64,000 nt of DNA. Origin: Chitinophagaceae bacterium 26-R-25. Lineage in GTDB: Bacteria; Bacteroidota; Bacteroidia; Chitinophagales; Chitinophagaceae. Each line of letters opens with the position of its first letter. The stretch's first letter is position 1. Of the stretch, positions 56,801 through 64,000 are shown piece by piece. Position numbers and translations under genes: made by a program. Location of the stretch: contig JARWSJ010000005.1 in the NCBI GenBank assembly GCA_029906195.1, forward strand, positions 1 to 64,000, in the 5' to 3' direction. The notes below the pieces were generated by a model, which did not search any database, was not told the origin of the DNA, and was given only the letters and a program-made list of their open reading frames with translations.

Positions 56801-56973
56801 TACAGCCACAGGATATCACCACCGTCACACAGCAAATTGTAACAGTGTGGAACAAAGTCCAGCAACGTGATTTCTATACCGGATGCGGAAAAGAGGAGTG
56901 CCATTGGTGCAATTTTGTAAAAGACAACCAAATGGCCGTGGCATTGCATGAGGTGAACGAGGATGACGCGTAG
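53827..56973 (+). CDS. UvrD-type helicase fused to Fe-S PD-(D/E)XK nuclease
   Basis: A 1048-residue superfamily 1 helicase-nuclease. Walker A GPGTGKT is at residues 39-45, Walker B VDEYQDTSGTQ, motif III GDDDQSIYRFQGA, and motif VI FYVALTRAEQHLFISYSR. The last 250 residues form a nuclease domain with VDYKTGD. Four cysteines fit an AddB/Cas4-style iron-sulfur cluster: one in YLACPLRFYFQN, three in GCGKEECHWCNF. It resembles AddAB merged into one chain and probably processes DNA ends. Its stop codon TAG is the first part of a REP palindrome. Confidence 0.9.
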   Translation: MSSFREQLEMKFIEEYNKLNPQQKLAVDNIEGPVMVIAGPGTGKTQILSARIAKILMDTDARPENILCLTYTDAGVVAMRKRLLSFIGADAYKVNIYTFHAFCNDVIQENLSLFEKTSLDPISDLERIELFKDLIDAFPKDHLLKRYRGDVYFEIKNLQSLFSTMKREGWTYEFISQKIDEYITDLPTRDEYIAKRATKEFKKGDVRTDKIAEEKEKMEKLRAAVGEFGKFQKLMRDRNRYDFDDMINWVIKAFEENKNLLLKYQEQYQYILVDEYQDTSGTQNKLVSLLINYWDKPNVFVVGDDDQSIYRFQGANVENMLNFADAYRHDLLTVVLTNNYRSTQPILDISKTLIGNNNERLVLQIDGLSKELLSANARLQQLLHLPNIKEYETQRQEMMDITLQVQQLMTEGVVPGRIGIIYKENKYGEELTQYLKLRNIPVYSKRSMNVFDIPLAQKIILLFQYLAAEHDIPYGGDEMLFEILHFDWFGIPPLEIAKLSIEVSESQFGNHKTSLRRLLNEKATQPARDLFTPQLHQGLKTASRVIEKLIGDVPNVTIQTLFENIIREAGVLTFIMKSPEKIWLFQVVNALFDFVKEETKRYPTMSLAQLVNVIDLMKKEKITLPLTQVSGSDKGVNLMTAHGSKGLEFEHVFFVGCNATFWERKRRPGGGFSMPDTMFSSQPIQNDEEELRRLFYVALTRAEQHLFISYSRFKNDGKELEPSQFIAEIQEVHALPVQKVFVGDDVLAEFSILQFGESLQPEISKMEEDFVSNLLDKFVMNVTALSNYLACPLRFYFQNLVRVPSGKSEATEFGSSVHHALQRLFEKMQQDPANNFPSKEEFISDFEWYMRRHRENFTPEQFARRMEYGQTVLANYYEEYSYTFNKIVAIERNIRNVTVQNIPLKGKLDKLEFDGKSVNVVDYKTGDIDKAKSKLQPPNDKDPNGGDYWRQAVFYKILIDNYQQKQWNVVSTEFDFIEPDKKKKYRREKVTIQPQDITTVTQQIVTVWNKVQQRDFYTGCGKEECHWCNFVKDNQMAVALHEVNEDDA

Positions 56974-57086
56974 GGGCGAATTGCATTCGCCCTGCTACAG
57001 CCTGACGGTGCAGCAAAATGTACAAAGGCCCGACTTCTTCTGGTAAACGTTCAAGGTGTTACAGGGCGAATGCGATTCGCCCCTAC
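56970..57086. repeat. Left REP pair flanking the RAYT gene
   Basis: GTAGGGGCGAATTGCATTCG at 56970 and the opposite-facing GGGCGAATGCGATTCGCCCC at 57064, about 65 bp apart, each ending at CTAC or GTAG. It overlaps the helicase stop codon. Confidence 0.9.
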
Positions 57087-57161
57087 GACCCTGATTATTT
57101 TTACTTGACTTATCACCACATACCTACCTAAAGAATACAATCACAAACCATTCTTTAGGAA

Positions 57162-57674
57162 ATGTCTTACAACCCAAACGTTCATCATCGTCGCAGCATC
57201 CGACTGCAAGGCTATGACTATTCACAAGCAGGCCTGTATTTTATAACGCTTTGCTGCCACGAGAAAAATCACCTTTTCGGAAAAATAGAAAATAATCAAA
57301 TGTTATTAAACGAGGCGGGGGCAATTGCCTATGACGAATGGTTCAAAACGCCAGAGGTAAGACCGAACGTAGCATTGGCAGAATTTGTCGTGATGCCTAA
57401 CCATATTCACGGCATTATCATCATAAAACATAGCGAATCAGTCACGCAATCCGCAATCAATCGCTTCAATGGCACCAGCCACACCATCGGAGCAATCGTT
57501 CGTGGTTATAAATCTGTAGTAACCCAAAAGATCAATTCGACGTACGAACACCCAATCACCGTTTGGCAACGCAATTACTACGAGCACATTATCCGAACGG
57601 AAGAATCATACCACAACATAGCAAATTACATTATAAATAATCCCGCCAATTGGCAGAACGACCGCCTCCTGTAG
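57162..57674 (+). CDS. REP-associated tyrosine transposase (RAYT, Y1/HUH type)
   Basis: A 170-residue single-strand transposase of the TnpA_REP group. The HUH-type pair is His81 and His83 in VVMPNHIHGIIII; the C-terminal helix has WQRNYYEHIIRTEESYHNIA with the candidate catalytic tyrosine at 139 or 140. GYDYSQAGLYFITLCCHEKN is the family's N-terminal strand. It would nick REP hairpins. Its stop codon comes from the right REP module. The full-length frame and intact motifs suggest it may be active. Confidence 0.93.
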   Translation: MSYNPNVHHRRSIRLQGYDYSQAGLYFITLCCHEKNHLFGKIENNQMLLNEAGAIAYDEWFKTPEVRPNVALAEFVVMPNHIHGIIIIKHSESVTQSAINRFNGTSHTIGAIVRGYKSVVTQKINSTYEHPITVWQRNYYEHIIRTEESYHNIANYIINNPANWQNDRLL

Positions 57675-57788
57675 GGGCGAATCGCATTCGCCCTGTCGCA
57701 CCCTGACGGTGTATCAGTAAAAATCGCAGTCTCCGCACATTTTGTTGCACGTTCCGGGTGTTACAGGGCGAATGCGATTCGCCCCTAC
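57671..57788. repeat. Right REP pair flanking the RAYT gene
   Basis: GTAGGGGCGAATCGCATTCG at 57671 and GGGCGAATGCGATTCGCCCC at 57766, in the same relative order as the left module. It contains the transposase stop codon. Confidence 0.9.
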
Positions 57789-57865
57789 GACCCCGACATC
57801 CCAACCATTCCGATTGTTAATTTCACCACAATAAAACCCACCACCATCATTTCCCTTGCCCAAAA

Positions 57866-57897
57866 TTGCGGTCTCATCAAATTTCGTTATAAGTTTG
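57866..57897 (+). promoter_or_regulatory. Promoter of the Ig-like lipoprotein gene
   Basis: TTG at 57866-57868, 21 bp, TAAGTTTG at 57890-57897. The box ends 9 nt before ATG 57907. Confidence 0.5.
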
Positions 57898-57906
57898 CGG
57901 CTCATT

Positions 57907-59346
57907 ATGCGAACAACCAAACACATACAACTCCCTATAATAGTAAGCTTTTTGTTGGTCATTGCGTTCATCTGGCAATTCACCAGTTGTGCCGTGATCG
58001 TGGCCCCCACCGGTGGCCCGAGAGATTCTTTGCCCCCGGTGCTGATGAGCGCTGTGCCTAAAGATTCGTTGAAAGGGTTTACTGAGAAAAAGATCGTTTT
58101 TGAATTCAACGAGTACGTAGAAGTAAAGGACATCCAGAAAAACCTGATCGTATCGCCTTATCCCAAAACAATACCGAATGTTGAGTATAAATTGCGGACG
58201 GTAACAGTTCGTTTGAAAGACACCTTACAGCCGAATACGACCTACACGCTTGACTTTGGAGATGCTATCCATGATATTAATGAGGGCAACATTATAAAAC
58301 ATTTCACCTACATTTTTACTACGGGAAACCATTTCGATAAAGGCACTTTTTCCGGGAGGGTAATTGTGGCCGAAACAGGAAATGTGGACAGTACGCTCAC
58401 TGTATTCCTATATAAGAACCGTGAGGATTCGGCAGTGTCAAAACAGCGCCCAAGCTACATTGCAAGGGTCGACTCAACAGGGCACTTTCACTTTCGGAAT
58501 CTACCGGCAGATACTTTTGCCCTGTACGCCTGGAAAGACGAGGGCGCTGCAAGATATTTTGGCAACAAACAGATTTTTGCCTTTGCAGATAACTACATTG
58601 TAACCTCGCAAGAAACACCTCCGGCGCCGGTAACATTGTATGCATTTTTTGAACCGGAAGATACCAGCAAAAAATACACACCGACTTCGCTGCCAAAAAC
58701 GCAAACCCAAAAAGAGAAAGACAAAGCCAAGGAGGATAAAAGATTCAAATTCTCCACGTCACTGACCAGCGGCAAACAGGACATTTTGGATAGTTTGAGA
58801 ATCAGCTTTGAGTCGCAGATTAAAACATACGACACCTCAAAATTCCGTTTTACGCGAGGCGATTTTACCCCTATTAAGGATTACACGCTGAACCTGGACA
58901 CCAGCAAAAAGGATTTCACGCTGCACCACAAATGGATCGCTGACACGCCTTACCACATTATTTTAATGAAAAATTTTGCAGAGGATAGCACTGGCAAATA
59001 CATTACAAAAGATGACACTGTTTCCTTCCGCACAATGAAAAAAGAAGAATACGGTTCACTTCGTCTTCGCTTTACCAATCTTGATTTCTCAAAAAAACCT
59101 TTGCTGGTGCTTTTGCAAAACGACAAAATTAGATTTTCTACTCCACTGGAAACCAACCAGTTCAGAGCCAGACTCTTCTTGCCCGGCGAATACGTGATCC
59201 GAATTGTGTACGACGAGAACAAAAATGGCAAATGGGATACCGGCTCTTTCTTTGGCACGAAAAGACAACCCGAAAAAGCCACCACGATCAAGAAAAAGCT
59301 GACTGTGAAGGCGAACTGGGATAATGATGTCGATGTCATCTTATGA
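57907..59346 (+). CDS. Ig-like (SbsA-type) domain lipoprotein
   Basis: From ATG 57907 a 479-residue protein. The hydrophobic signal (LPIIVSFLLVIAFIWQFTSC) ends in a lipobox cysteine near residue 29, followed by APTGGPRDSLPPVLMSAVPK. The first domain is a bacterial Ig-like (Big_5) sandwich with IVFEFNEYVEVKDIQKNLIV and LQPNTTYTLDFGDAIHDINE. A Lys/Glu-rich linker (TQKEKDKAKEDKRFKF) follows, and the C-terminus has VIRIVYDENKNGKWDTGSF. This family is common in Bacteroidota and probably outer-membrane attached; function unknown. Confidence 0.88.
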   Translation: MRTTKHIQLPIIVSFLLVIAFIWQFTSCAVIVAPTGGPRDSLPPVLMSAVPKDSLKGFTEKKIVFEFNEYVEVKDIQKNLIVSPYPKTIPNVEYKLRTVTVRLKDTLQPNTTYTLDFGDAIHDINEGNIIKHFTYIFTTGNHFDKGTFSGRVIVAETGNVDSTLTVFLYKNREDSAVSKQRPSYIARVDSTGHFHFRNLPADTFALYAWKDEGAARYFGNKQIFAFADNYIVTSQETPPAPVTLYAFFEPEDTSKKYTPTSLPKTQTQKEKDKAKEDKRFKFSTSLTSGKQDILDSLRISFESQIKTYDTSKFRFTRGDFTPIKDYTLNLDTSKKDFTLHHKWIADTPYHIILMKNFAEDSTGKYITKDDTVSFRTMKKEEYGSLRLRFTNLDFSKKPLLVLLQNDKIRFSTPLETNQFRARLFLPGEYVIRIVYDENKNGKWDTGSFFGTKRQPEKATTIKKKLTVKANWDNDVDVIL

Positions 59347-59476
59347 TGACTGAATAATTGATTTTTGCTGAACGCTAAACGCCTAATGCTAAACGCGGGG
59401 ACTCTGCGTTGCGCATTAGGCGTTCGGCATTAAGCCACCTTCAGTTATTCAATTATTCAATCATTCAGTTATTCGA
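59347..59476. repeat. Nested inverted repeat: GAATAATTGA arms around AACGCTAAACGC arms
   Basis: Outer arms GACTGAATAATTGA (59347) and TCAGTTATTCAATTATTC (59443). Inner arms AACGCTAAACGCC (59371) and GGCGTTCGGCATTAAG (59420). Two repeat families are nested in one block. Confidence 0.8.
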
Positions 59477-59481
59477 TTTCG

Positions 59482-59489
59482 TACCTTTG
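59482..59489 (+). promoter_or_regulatory. -7 box of recR
   Basis: TACCTTTG ends 5 nt before ATG 59495; the transcript would be leaderless or nearly so. Confidence 0.5.
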
Positions 59490-59494
59490 TACCT

Positions 59495-60115
59495 ATGCAG
59501 CTTCCCTCTTCTTTATTGGAAAACGCGGTAAATGAATTTGCCAAATTACCGGGCATTGGCAAGAAAACAGCCTTGAGGCTGGTGCTTCATCTTTTGAAAC
59601 AAGATACCGAGGCGGTGCAGCATTTTGGAGATTCCATCAGTAAGATGCGCAAGGAAATTAAATTCTGTCAGCGCTGCTGCAATATTGCCGATGCGGATAT
59701 TTGTTCCATTTGTGCCAACAGTATGCGTAAGCAGGATATTATCTGTGTGGTTGAAAACATTCGCGATGTAATCGCCATCGAAAGCACACAACAATACAAT
59801 GGCACTTACCACGTATTGGGTGGTGTTATTTCCCCGCTAGACGGCATCGGTCCAGATCAATTGAACATTGAGACGCTTGTCAACCGCATCCAGAAAGAGC
59901 ATACACAGGAAATCATTTTCGCTCTTAACCCAAACATCCAGGGCGATACCACGATCTACTATATTCAAAAGAAACTACAGTCATTCCCCGTAAAAGTCAC
60001 CACAATCGCACGAGGCATCTCCTTTGGTGGCGAGTTGGAATATGCGGATGAAATGACGCTCGCAAGAAGCCTGCAAAACAGGTTGCCGGTAGAAAGCTAT
60101 GTGGCGGGAAGATAG
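59495..60115 (+). CDS. recR: Recombination protein RecR
   Basis: A 206-residue RecR of the RecFOR gap-repair pathway. An N-terminal helix-hairpin-helix (NEFAKLPGIGKKTALRLVLH) is followed by the four-cysteine zinc finger (FCQRCCNIADADICSICANS). Next comes the Toprim domain with ICVVENIRDVIAIEST and YHVLGGVISPLDGIGPDQLN. It ends at the Walker-like ARGISFGGELEYADEMTLAR. Canonical length. Confidence 0.96.
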   Translation: MQLPSSLLENAVNEFAKLPGIGKKTALRLVLHLLKQDTEAVQHFGDSISKMRKEIKFCQRCCNIADADICSICANSMRKQDIICVVENIRDVIAIESTQQYNGTYHVLGGVISPLDGIGPDQLNIETLVNRIQKEHTQEIIFALNPNIQGDTTIYYIQKKLQSFPVKVTTIARGISFGGELEYADEMTLARSLQNRLPVESYVAGR

Positions 60116-60240
60116 CGGTGGCCAGTAGCCGGCTACCAGTGGCCGGTGTTTTTGTGCATTATACTTTCCCTTTCATAATTATTCCGCTATTTGTAAAGAA
60201 TGTTACCGCCGGCAACTGGCCACTGGCTACCGGCAACCCT
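60116..60240. repeat. Inverted repeat block, GGCCAGTAGCCGG family
   Basis: GGTGGCCAGTAGCCGGCTAC (60118) faces GCCGGCAACTGGCCACTGGC (60208). It is GC-rich, unlike the other blocks, and directly follows the recR stop codon. Confidence 0.75.
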
Positions 60241-60514
60241 TCCTCTCCGCTTGCATCTTCAAAAGCTTTTCATTACCTTTGCCCTGCTTTTGCAGGCAGA
60301 TTTGTTTATTGTTCGGCCTGCGCAGTACTTGAAAAACTGAACTAATAAACGATTGAAATAACCGGACTACTTCTCCATTTCTATTTCCCTCGTTAATTCA
60401 TTCAGGATTGCCAAGTAAAAAAGGCAAAAAGCAAAAGTCAAAAACTGCTTGCTTTCAACTACCAGTTTGCATATGCAGGGCTTTTGAATTTTTAATTTTA
60501 AATTTTGACTTATT
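60241..60514. other. Leader region of metH part 1
   Basis: Contains an AAAAGTCAAAAA / TTTTGAATTTTTAATTTT inverted repeat (60418-60512). I see no SAM or cobalamin riboswitch core and no complete promoter. Confidence 0.5.
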
Positions 60515-61534
60515 ATGGCTGATATCAGAAAGGAACTCGAAAACCGCATATTGGTGATTGATGGCGCCATGGGCACCATGATCCAGCGCCATAAACTTAC
60601 CGAAGAAGATTATCGTGGCGATCGTTTTAAAGACTGGCACAGCGACGTGAAGGGCAATAACGACCTGTTAAGCATCACACGCCCTGATGTGATCATTGGC
60701 ATCCACAAAGAATACTTGAAGGCCGGTGCGGATATCATTGAAACCAATACTTTCAGCAGCACTGTTATTGCCCAAGCTGACTATGATATGCAGGCGTTCG
60801 CTTATGAATTGAACGTTGCTTCTGCACAATGCGCCAGGAAAGCAATTGAAGAATATAAAGCTGAAACCGGCGACACTTCCCCAAAATTCGTTGCAGGTGC
60901 CATCGGCCCTTTGAATAAAACACTCAGCCTGTCTCCGGATGTAAACAATCCCGGCTACCGCGCAGTAACGTTTGACGAAGTTGCACAGGCTTACACAGAA
61001 CAGATCCGCGGCCTCGTTGAAGGTGGTGTTGATGTGATATTGATTGAAACCATTTTCGATACGCTGAATGCTAAAGGAGCAATTTTCGCGGCAAAGAAAT
61101 TTTTCCGCGAGAACAAATTGCCTGAATTGCCGATCATGATCAGCGGAACAATTACCGATGCCAGCGGAAGAACTTTGAGCGGACAAACGCTTGAAGCTTT
61201 CTACATTTCCGTGGCACATGCCAATCCGTTAAGCGTTGGTCTTAACTGTGCGTTGGGTGCAAGTGAAATGCGTCCTCACATTGAAGAGCTTTCGCAAATA
61301 GCGAGCTGCTATGTATCTGCTTATCCAAATGCGGGTTTACCAAATGCAATGGGTGAGTACGATGAGCAACCGCATGAAACCGCTCACTTCCTTGAAGACT
61401 GGGCGAAAGAAGGTTTCGTAAACATCGTAGGCGGCTGCTGCGGTACCACGCCAGACCACATCAAGCACATTGCAGATAATGTGAGAAAGATGAAGCCGAG
61501 AGAGTTGCCTGTTGTTGAAGCAGCTCTAATTTGA
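60515..61534 (+). CDS. Methionine synthase part 1: homocysteine S-methyltransferase domain
   Basis: A 339-residue protein equal to the N-terminal homocysteine-binding module of MetH. It begins [20 protein letters not shown]; the zinc-binding cysteines are in [12 protein letters not shown] and [37 protein letters not shown] is the barrel strand region. The remaining MetH modules are encoded by the next gene, about 155 bp downstream on the same strand, so the holoenzyme is split into two polypeptides. Confidence 0.94.
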   Translation: MADIRKELENRILVIDGAMGTMIQRHKLTEEDYRGDRFKDWHSDVKGNNDLLSITRPDVIIGIHKEYLKAGADIIETNTFSSTVIAQADYDMQAFAYELNVASAQCARKAIEEYKAETGDTSPKFVAGAIGPLNKTLSLSPDVNNPGYRAVTFDEVAQAYTEQIRGLVEGGVDVILIETIFDTLNAKGAIFAAKKFFRENKLPELPIMISGTITDASGRTLSGQTLEAFYISVAHANPLSVGLNCALGASEMRPHIEELSQIASCYVSAYPNAGLPNAMGEYDEQPHETAHFLEDWAKEGFVNIVGGCCGTTPDHIKHIADNVRKMKPRELPVVEAALI

Positions 61535-61689
61535 AAATTTGACGATTTGAAAATTTGAAAATTCTGTTGGCGCTACATACATGAATTTGCAGTGGCTAAC
61601 CGAATTCCGATCGGCAGTGATTGAATAATGAATTTTACTATAAACGCTGACCGACTATTAATTTTTAATTATTAATTATTAATTACTCA
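61535..61689. repeat. Low-complexity spacer between the two metH genes
   Basis: AATTTGAAA units at 61531-61563 and a TTAATTATTAATTATTAATT run at 61658-61684. The two arms belong to different families and do not pair well. Confidence 0.6.
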
Positions 61690-64000
61690 ATGAGTATCAT
61701 TAAGCCTTACTTGCGTCTTTCCGGCCTTGAGCCTTTGGTTGTGCGACCTGAAACTAATTTTGTGAACGTGGGTGAAAGAACCAACGTAACAGGTTCCAAG
61801 AAGTTTGCACGTTTGATCAAAGAAGGAAACTATGAAGAGGCGCTAAGCGTTGCACGCCAGCAAGTGGAGAATGGCGCGCAGGTTTTGGATATCAACATGG
61901 ATGATGCATTGCTTGACGGTGTACAGGCGATGACAACATTCGTTAACCTTGTACAAAGTGAACCTGATATAGCGAAGATCCCTTTGATGATCGACTCTTC
62001 TAAATTTTCCATTATTGAAGCAGGGTTGAAATGTTCCCAGGGAAGATGTATTGTGAACTCCATTTCCATGAAGGAAGGAGAAGAAAAATTCATTGAGCAG
62101 GCATATGTGTGTAAAGATTTCGGTGCAGCGGTGATCGTAATGGCCTTCGATGAAAAGGGCCAGGCGGACACTATGCAGCGCAAAGTGGAAATATCTGAGC
62201 GTGCCTATAAGATCCTGACTGAGCAGGTTGGCTTTAAACCGGAAGATATCATTTTCGATATCAACATTTTTGCGATCGCTACAGGCCTTGAAGAGCACAA
62301 TAACTACGGCGTTGACTTCATTGAGGCGACACGCATCATCAAACAGAAGTTTCCATTAGTTAAAATAAGTGGTGGTGTAAGTAACCTGTCATTTTCTTTC
62401 AGGGGAAATGAGCCGGTGCGTGAGGCGATGCATGCGGTGTTCCTGTACTATGCGATCAAGGCGGGTATGGATATGGGTATTGTGAACGCGGGGGCATTGC
62501 AGGTGTATGATGAAATTGAACCTGCACTAAGAGATCTTTGCGAAGATGTTATTCTTAACCGCAATAACGACAACAACGAAGCAACTGAAAAACTGATCAC
62601 ATTTGCCGAAACCGTTAAGAGCAAAGGCAAAGAAGAGAAGAAAGATGAAGCATGGAGAAGCGCATCTGTGGAGGAGCGCCTGAAACATGCACTGGTATTG
62701 GGCATCACAGATTATATCGATGCAGATACAGAAGAGGCAAGACAAAAATATCCAAAACCACTTGATGTAATTGAAGGACCGTTGATGGCGGGTATGAACG
62801 TGGTGGGAGATTTGTTTGGTGCCGGTAAAATGTTCCTGCCGCAAGTGGTAAAGAGCGCACGCGTAATGAAAAAAAGCGTTGCCGTTCTTACTCCATACAT
62901 TGAAGAAGAGAAAAAGAAAAATCCGAAAACAAGCCAAGGCGGTGCCGCAAAAATATTGCTGGCAACTGTGAAAGGCGATGTGCATGATATTGGTAAAAAC
63001 ATTGTGGGTGTTGTGTTGGGTTGTAACGGTTATGATATTGTTGACCTTGGTGTAATGGTTCCTACAGATAAAATTCTGGAAACAGCACAAAAGGAAAACG
63101 CTGACATTATAGGCTTGAGTGGTTTGATCACTCCTTCATTGGATGAAATGGTGCATGTGGCAAAAGAAATGAAACGTCGCGGCATGAAACAGCCTTTGCT
63201 GATTGGTGGCGCCACTACTTCACGCACACACACGGCTGTGAAAATTGCCCCTGAATACCAGGAAGGTGTAGTGTATGTATTGGATGCTTCAAGAAGTGTA
63301 ACTGTAGCGGGAAGCTTGCTGAACAAAGATCAGAAAGGCGATTTCCTCAATTCTATCGGTAAAGAGTACACCAAATTAAGAGATGACTTCGCAAACAAGA
63401 AAGTAGTGAAGACTTATCTGCCATTTGGAGAAGCGCAAAAGAATGTAGCAAAAATTGATTGGGACAACTACACTCCTGTTACGCCTACTTTCACCGGAAC
63501 AAAAGTGTTCGACAACTTCGATCTTGCTGAAATCGCGGAATATATCGATTGGGCTCCATTCTTCATTGCATGGGAACTGGGCGGTCGCTTCCCGGATATT
63601 TTGACTGATGATGTAATTGGTAAAGAAGCCACCAAATTATACAACGATGCGAAAGCCTTATTGCAACAAGTAATAAATGAAAAATGGCTAACTGCAAAAG
63701 GTGTTATTGGTTTCTGGCCGGCTACGAAAACAGCACCAGATTCGGTGTTGGTTACCTCTCATACCAATGAACCTGTGAAGCTTGAATTTTTGCGCCAGCA
63801 AATTAAAAAAGCTGCAGACCAACCTAATTTCTCTTTGGCAGACTACATTAAACCCGCAGACAAAGGCTCTGACTTTATGGGTGCATTCAGTGTCACCATT
63901 AAAGGCATAGAGCCGCATATCAAGAAGTTTGAGGCAGAGCAGGATGACTATAATAAGATCACCTTACAAGCGCTTGCAGATAGATTGGTTGAGGCTTTCG
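61690..64000 (+). CDS. metH: Methionine synthase part 2: folate, cobalamin and activation domains (runs off the edge)
   Basis: An open frame of 770 codons up to the window edge. It starts [20 protein letters not shown] at the ATG of 61690. The pterin-binding barrel has [20 protein letters not shown] and [17 protein letters not shown]. The cobalamin cap and Rossmann domain have [20 protein letters not shown] with axial ligand His432, then [17 protein letters not shown]. The SAM activation domain begins around [15 protein letters not shown]. It lacks the homocysteine domain, which is the preceding gene. The C-terminus is outside the window. Confidence 0.95.
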   Translation, partial: MSIIKPYLRLSGLEPLVVRPETNFVNVGERTNVTGSKKFARLIKEGNYEEALSVARQQVENGAQVLDINMDDALLDGVQAMTTFVNLVQSEPDIAKIPLMIDSSKFSIIEAGLKCSQGRCIVNSISMKEGEEKFIEQAYVCKDFGAAVIVMAFDEKGQADTMQRKVEISERAYKILTEQVGFKPEDIIFDINIFAIATGLEEHNNYGVDFIEATRIIKQKFPLVKISGGVSNLSFSFRGNEPVREAMHAVFLYYAIKAGMDMGIVNAGALQVYDEIEPALRDLCEDVILNRNNDNNEATEKLITFAETVKSKGKEEKKDEAWRSASVEERLKHALVLGITDYIDADTEEARQKYPKPLDVIEGPLMAGMNVVGDLFGAGKMFLPQVVKSARVMKKSVAVLTPYIEEEKKKNPKTSQGGAAKILLATVKGDVHDIGKNIVGVVLGCNGYDIVDLGVMVPTDKILETAQKENADIIGLSGLITPSLDEMVHVAKEMKRRGMKQPLLIGGATTSRTHTAVKIAPEYQEGVVYVLDASRSVTVAGSLLNKDQKGDFLNSIGKEYTKLRDDFANKKVVKTYLPFGEAQKNVAKIDWDNYTPVTPTFTGTKVFDNFDLAEIAEYIDWAPFFIAWELGGRFPDILTDDVIGKEATKLYNDAKALLQQVINEKWLTAKGVIGFWPATKTAPDSVLVTSHTNEPVKLEFLRQQIKKAADQPNFSLADYIKPADKGSDFMGAFSVTIKGIEPHIKKFEAEQDDYNKITLQALADRLVEAF

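Larger units (their letters stand above)
56970..57788 (+). mobile_element. REP-RAYT unit
   Basis: The RAYT gene sits between two direct copies of a paired-REP module (56970-57086 and 57671-57788). The copies share their outer palindromes plus CCTGACGGTG and GTGTTACAGGGCG spacer segments. This is the textbook architecture of a REPtron, the unit that spreads REP sequences. Confidence 0.88.

Noticed and set aside
60116..60514. Possible cobalamin riboswitch upstream of metH because of GGCCACTGG
   Set aside because: The motif belongs to an inverted repeat with GGCCAGTAGCCGG. The other conserved riboswitch segments are missing and it directly follows the recR stop.

Overview
The window looks like a chromosomal segment of a Bacteroidota bacterium, probably close to Chitinophagaceae. 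Evidence: Bacteroidota-type promoters (TTG, about 19 bp, TAnnTTTG), a PorT homologue of the type IX secretion system directly after ubiE, a GldA-like ABC ATPase, DUF5686 and Ig-like envelope proteins, and a methionine synthase split into two genes. Most genes are housekeeping. What stands out lies between the genes.

Layout. 1-480 is the leader and tandem promoter region of an rRNA operon transcribed leftward out of the window. 996-9593 holds ubiE-porT, rsmE, dnaB with a DnaA-box cluster upstream of it, an AlkZ-like glycosylase, a lipoprotein and a YCII (DGPF)/ECF sigma pair. 9.7-22 kb holds tRNA-Phe, recQ, sugar-nucleotide genes (kpsF-like, manC), a pnuC-nadR-kinase NAD salvage pair, RidA, an exonuclease, a GH63 glucosidase, a response regulator and a GroES-like protein. 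22-29.5 kb holds a 2-hydroxyacid dehydrogenase, rsmA, pdxA and a leftward six-gene cluster of membrane proteins with a winged-helix regulator. 29.7-43.7 kb holds a DUF5686 protein, a coiled-coil protein, pyrH, ThuA, the rplM-rpsI-rpsB-tsf translation cluster, a glutamine amidotransferase, ligA, an HNH/NUMOD4-like protein and DUF2461. 43.9-51.6 kb holds SulP plus carbonic anhydrase, gldA, enolase plus an FtsB/DivIC-like protein, and nth. 51.7-57.8 kb is the most accessory-like part: a papain-family protease with a chagasin-type inhibitor, a possible membrane microprotein, a large UvrD-type helicase-nuclease, and a RAYT transposase bracketed by paired REP palindromes. 57.9-64 kb holds an Ig-like lipoprotein, recR and split metH; the second metH gene runs off the right edge.

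Intergenic DNA is dominated by two repeat classes. (1) REP palindromes with the core GGGCGAATGCGATTCGCCC occur at nine or more sites and fit the RAYT at 57162; a second BIME-like element (about 108 bp) occurs twice. (2) Long imperfect inverted repeats are built from short iterated phrases such as GAATAACTGA, AATTTGAAA, GTTGTTAGTTG, AATTAAGAATT, GAGAGTTGA and AACGCTTAACGC. They fill most gene junctions whatever the gene orientation, and in places supply stop codons or lie against promoters. I know of no standard name for class 2; it is the best candidate here for something undescribed. The DnaA-box cluster at 5665-5782, with three boxes exactly 21 bp apart, is the other strong lead.
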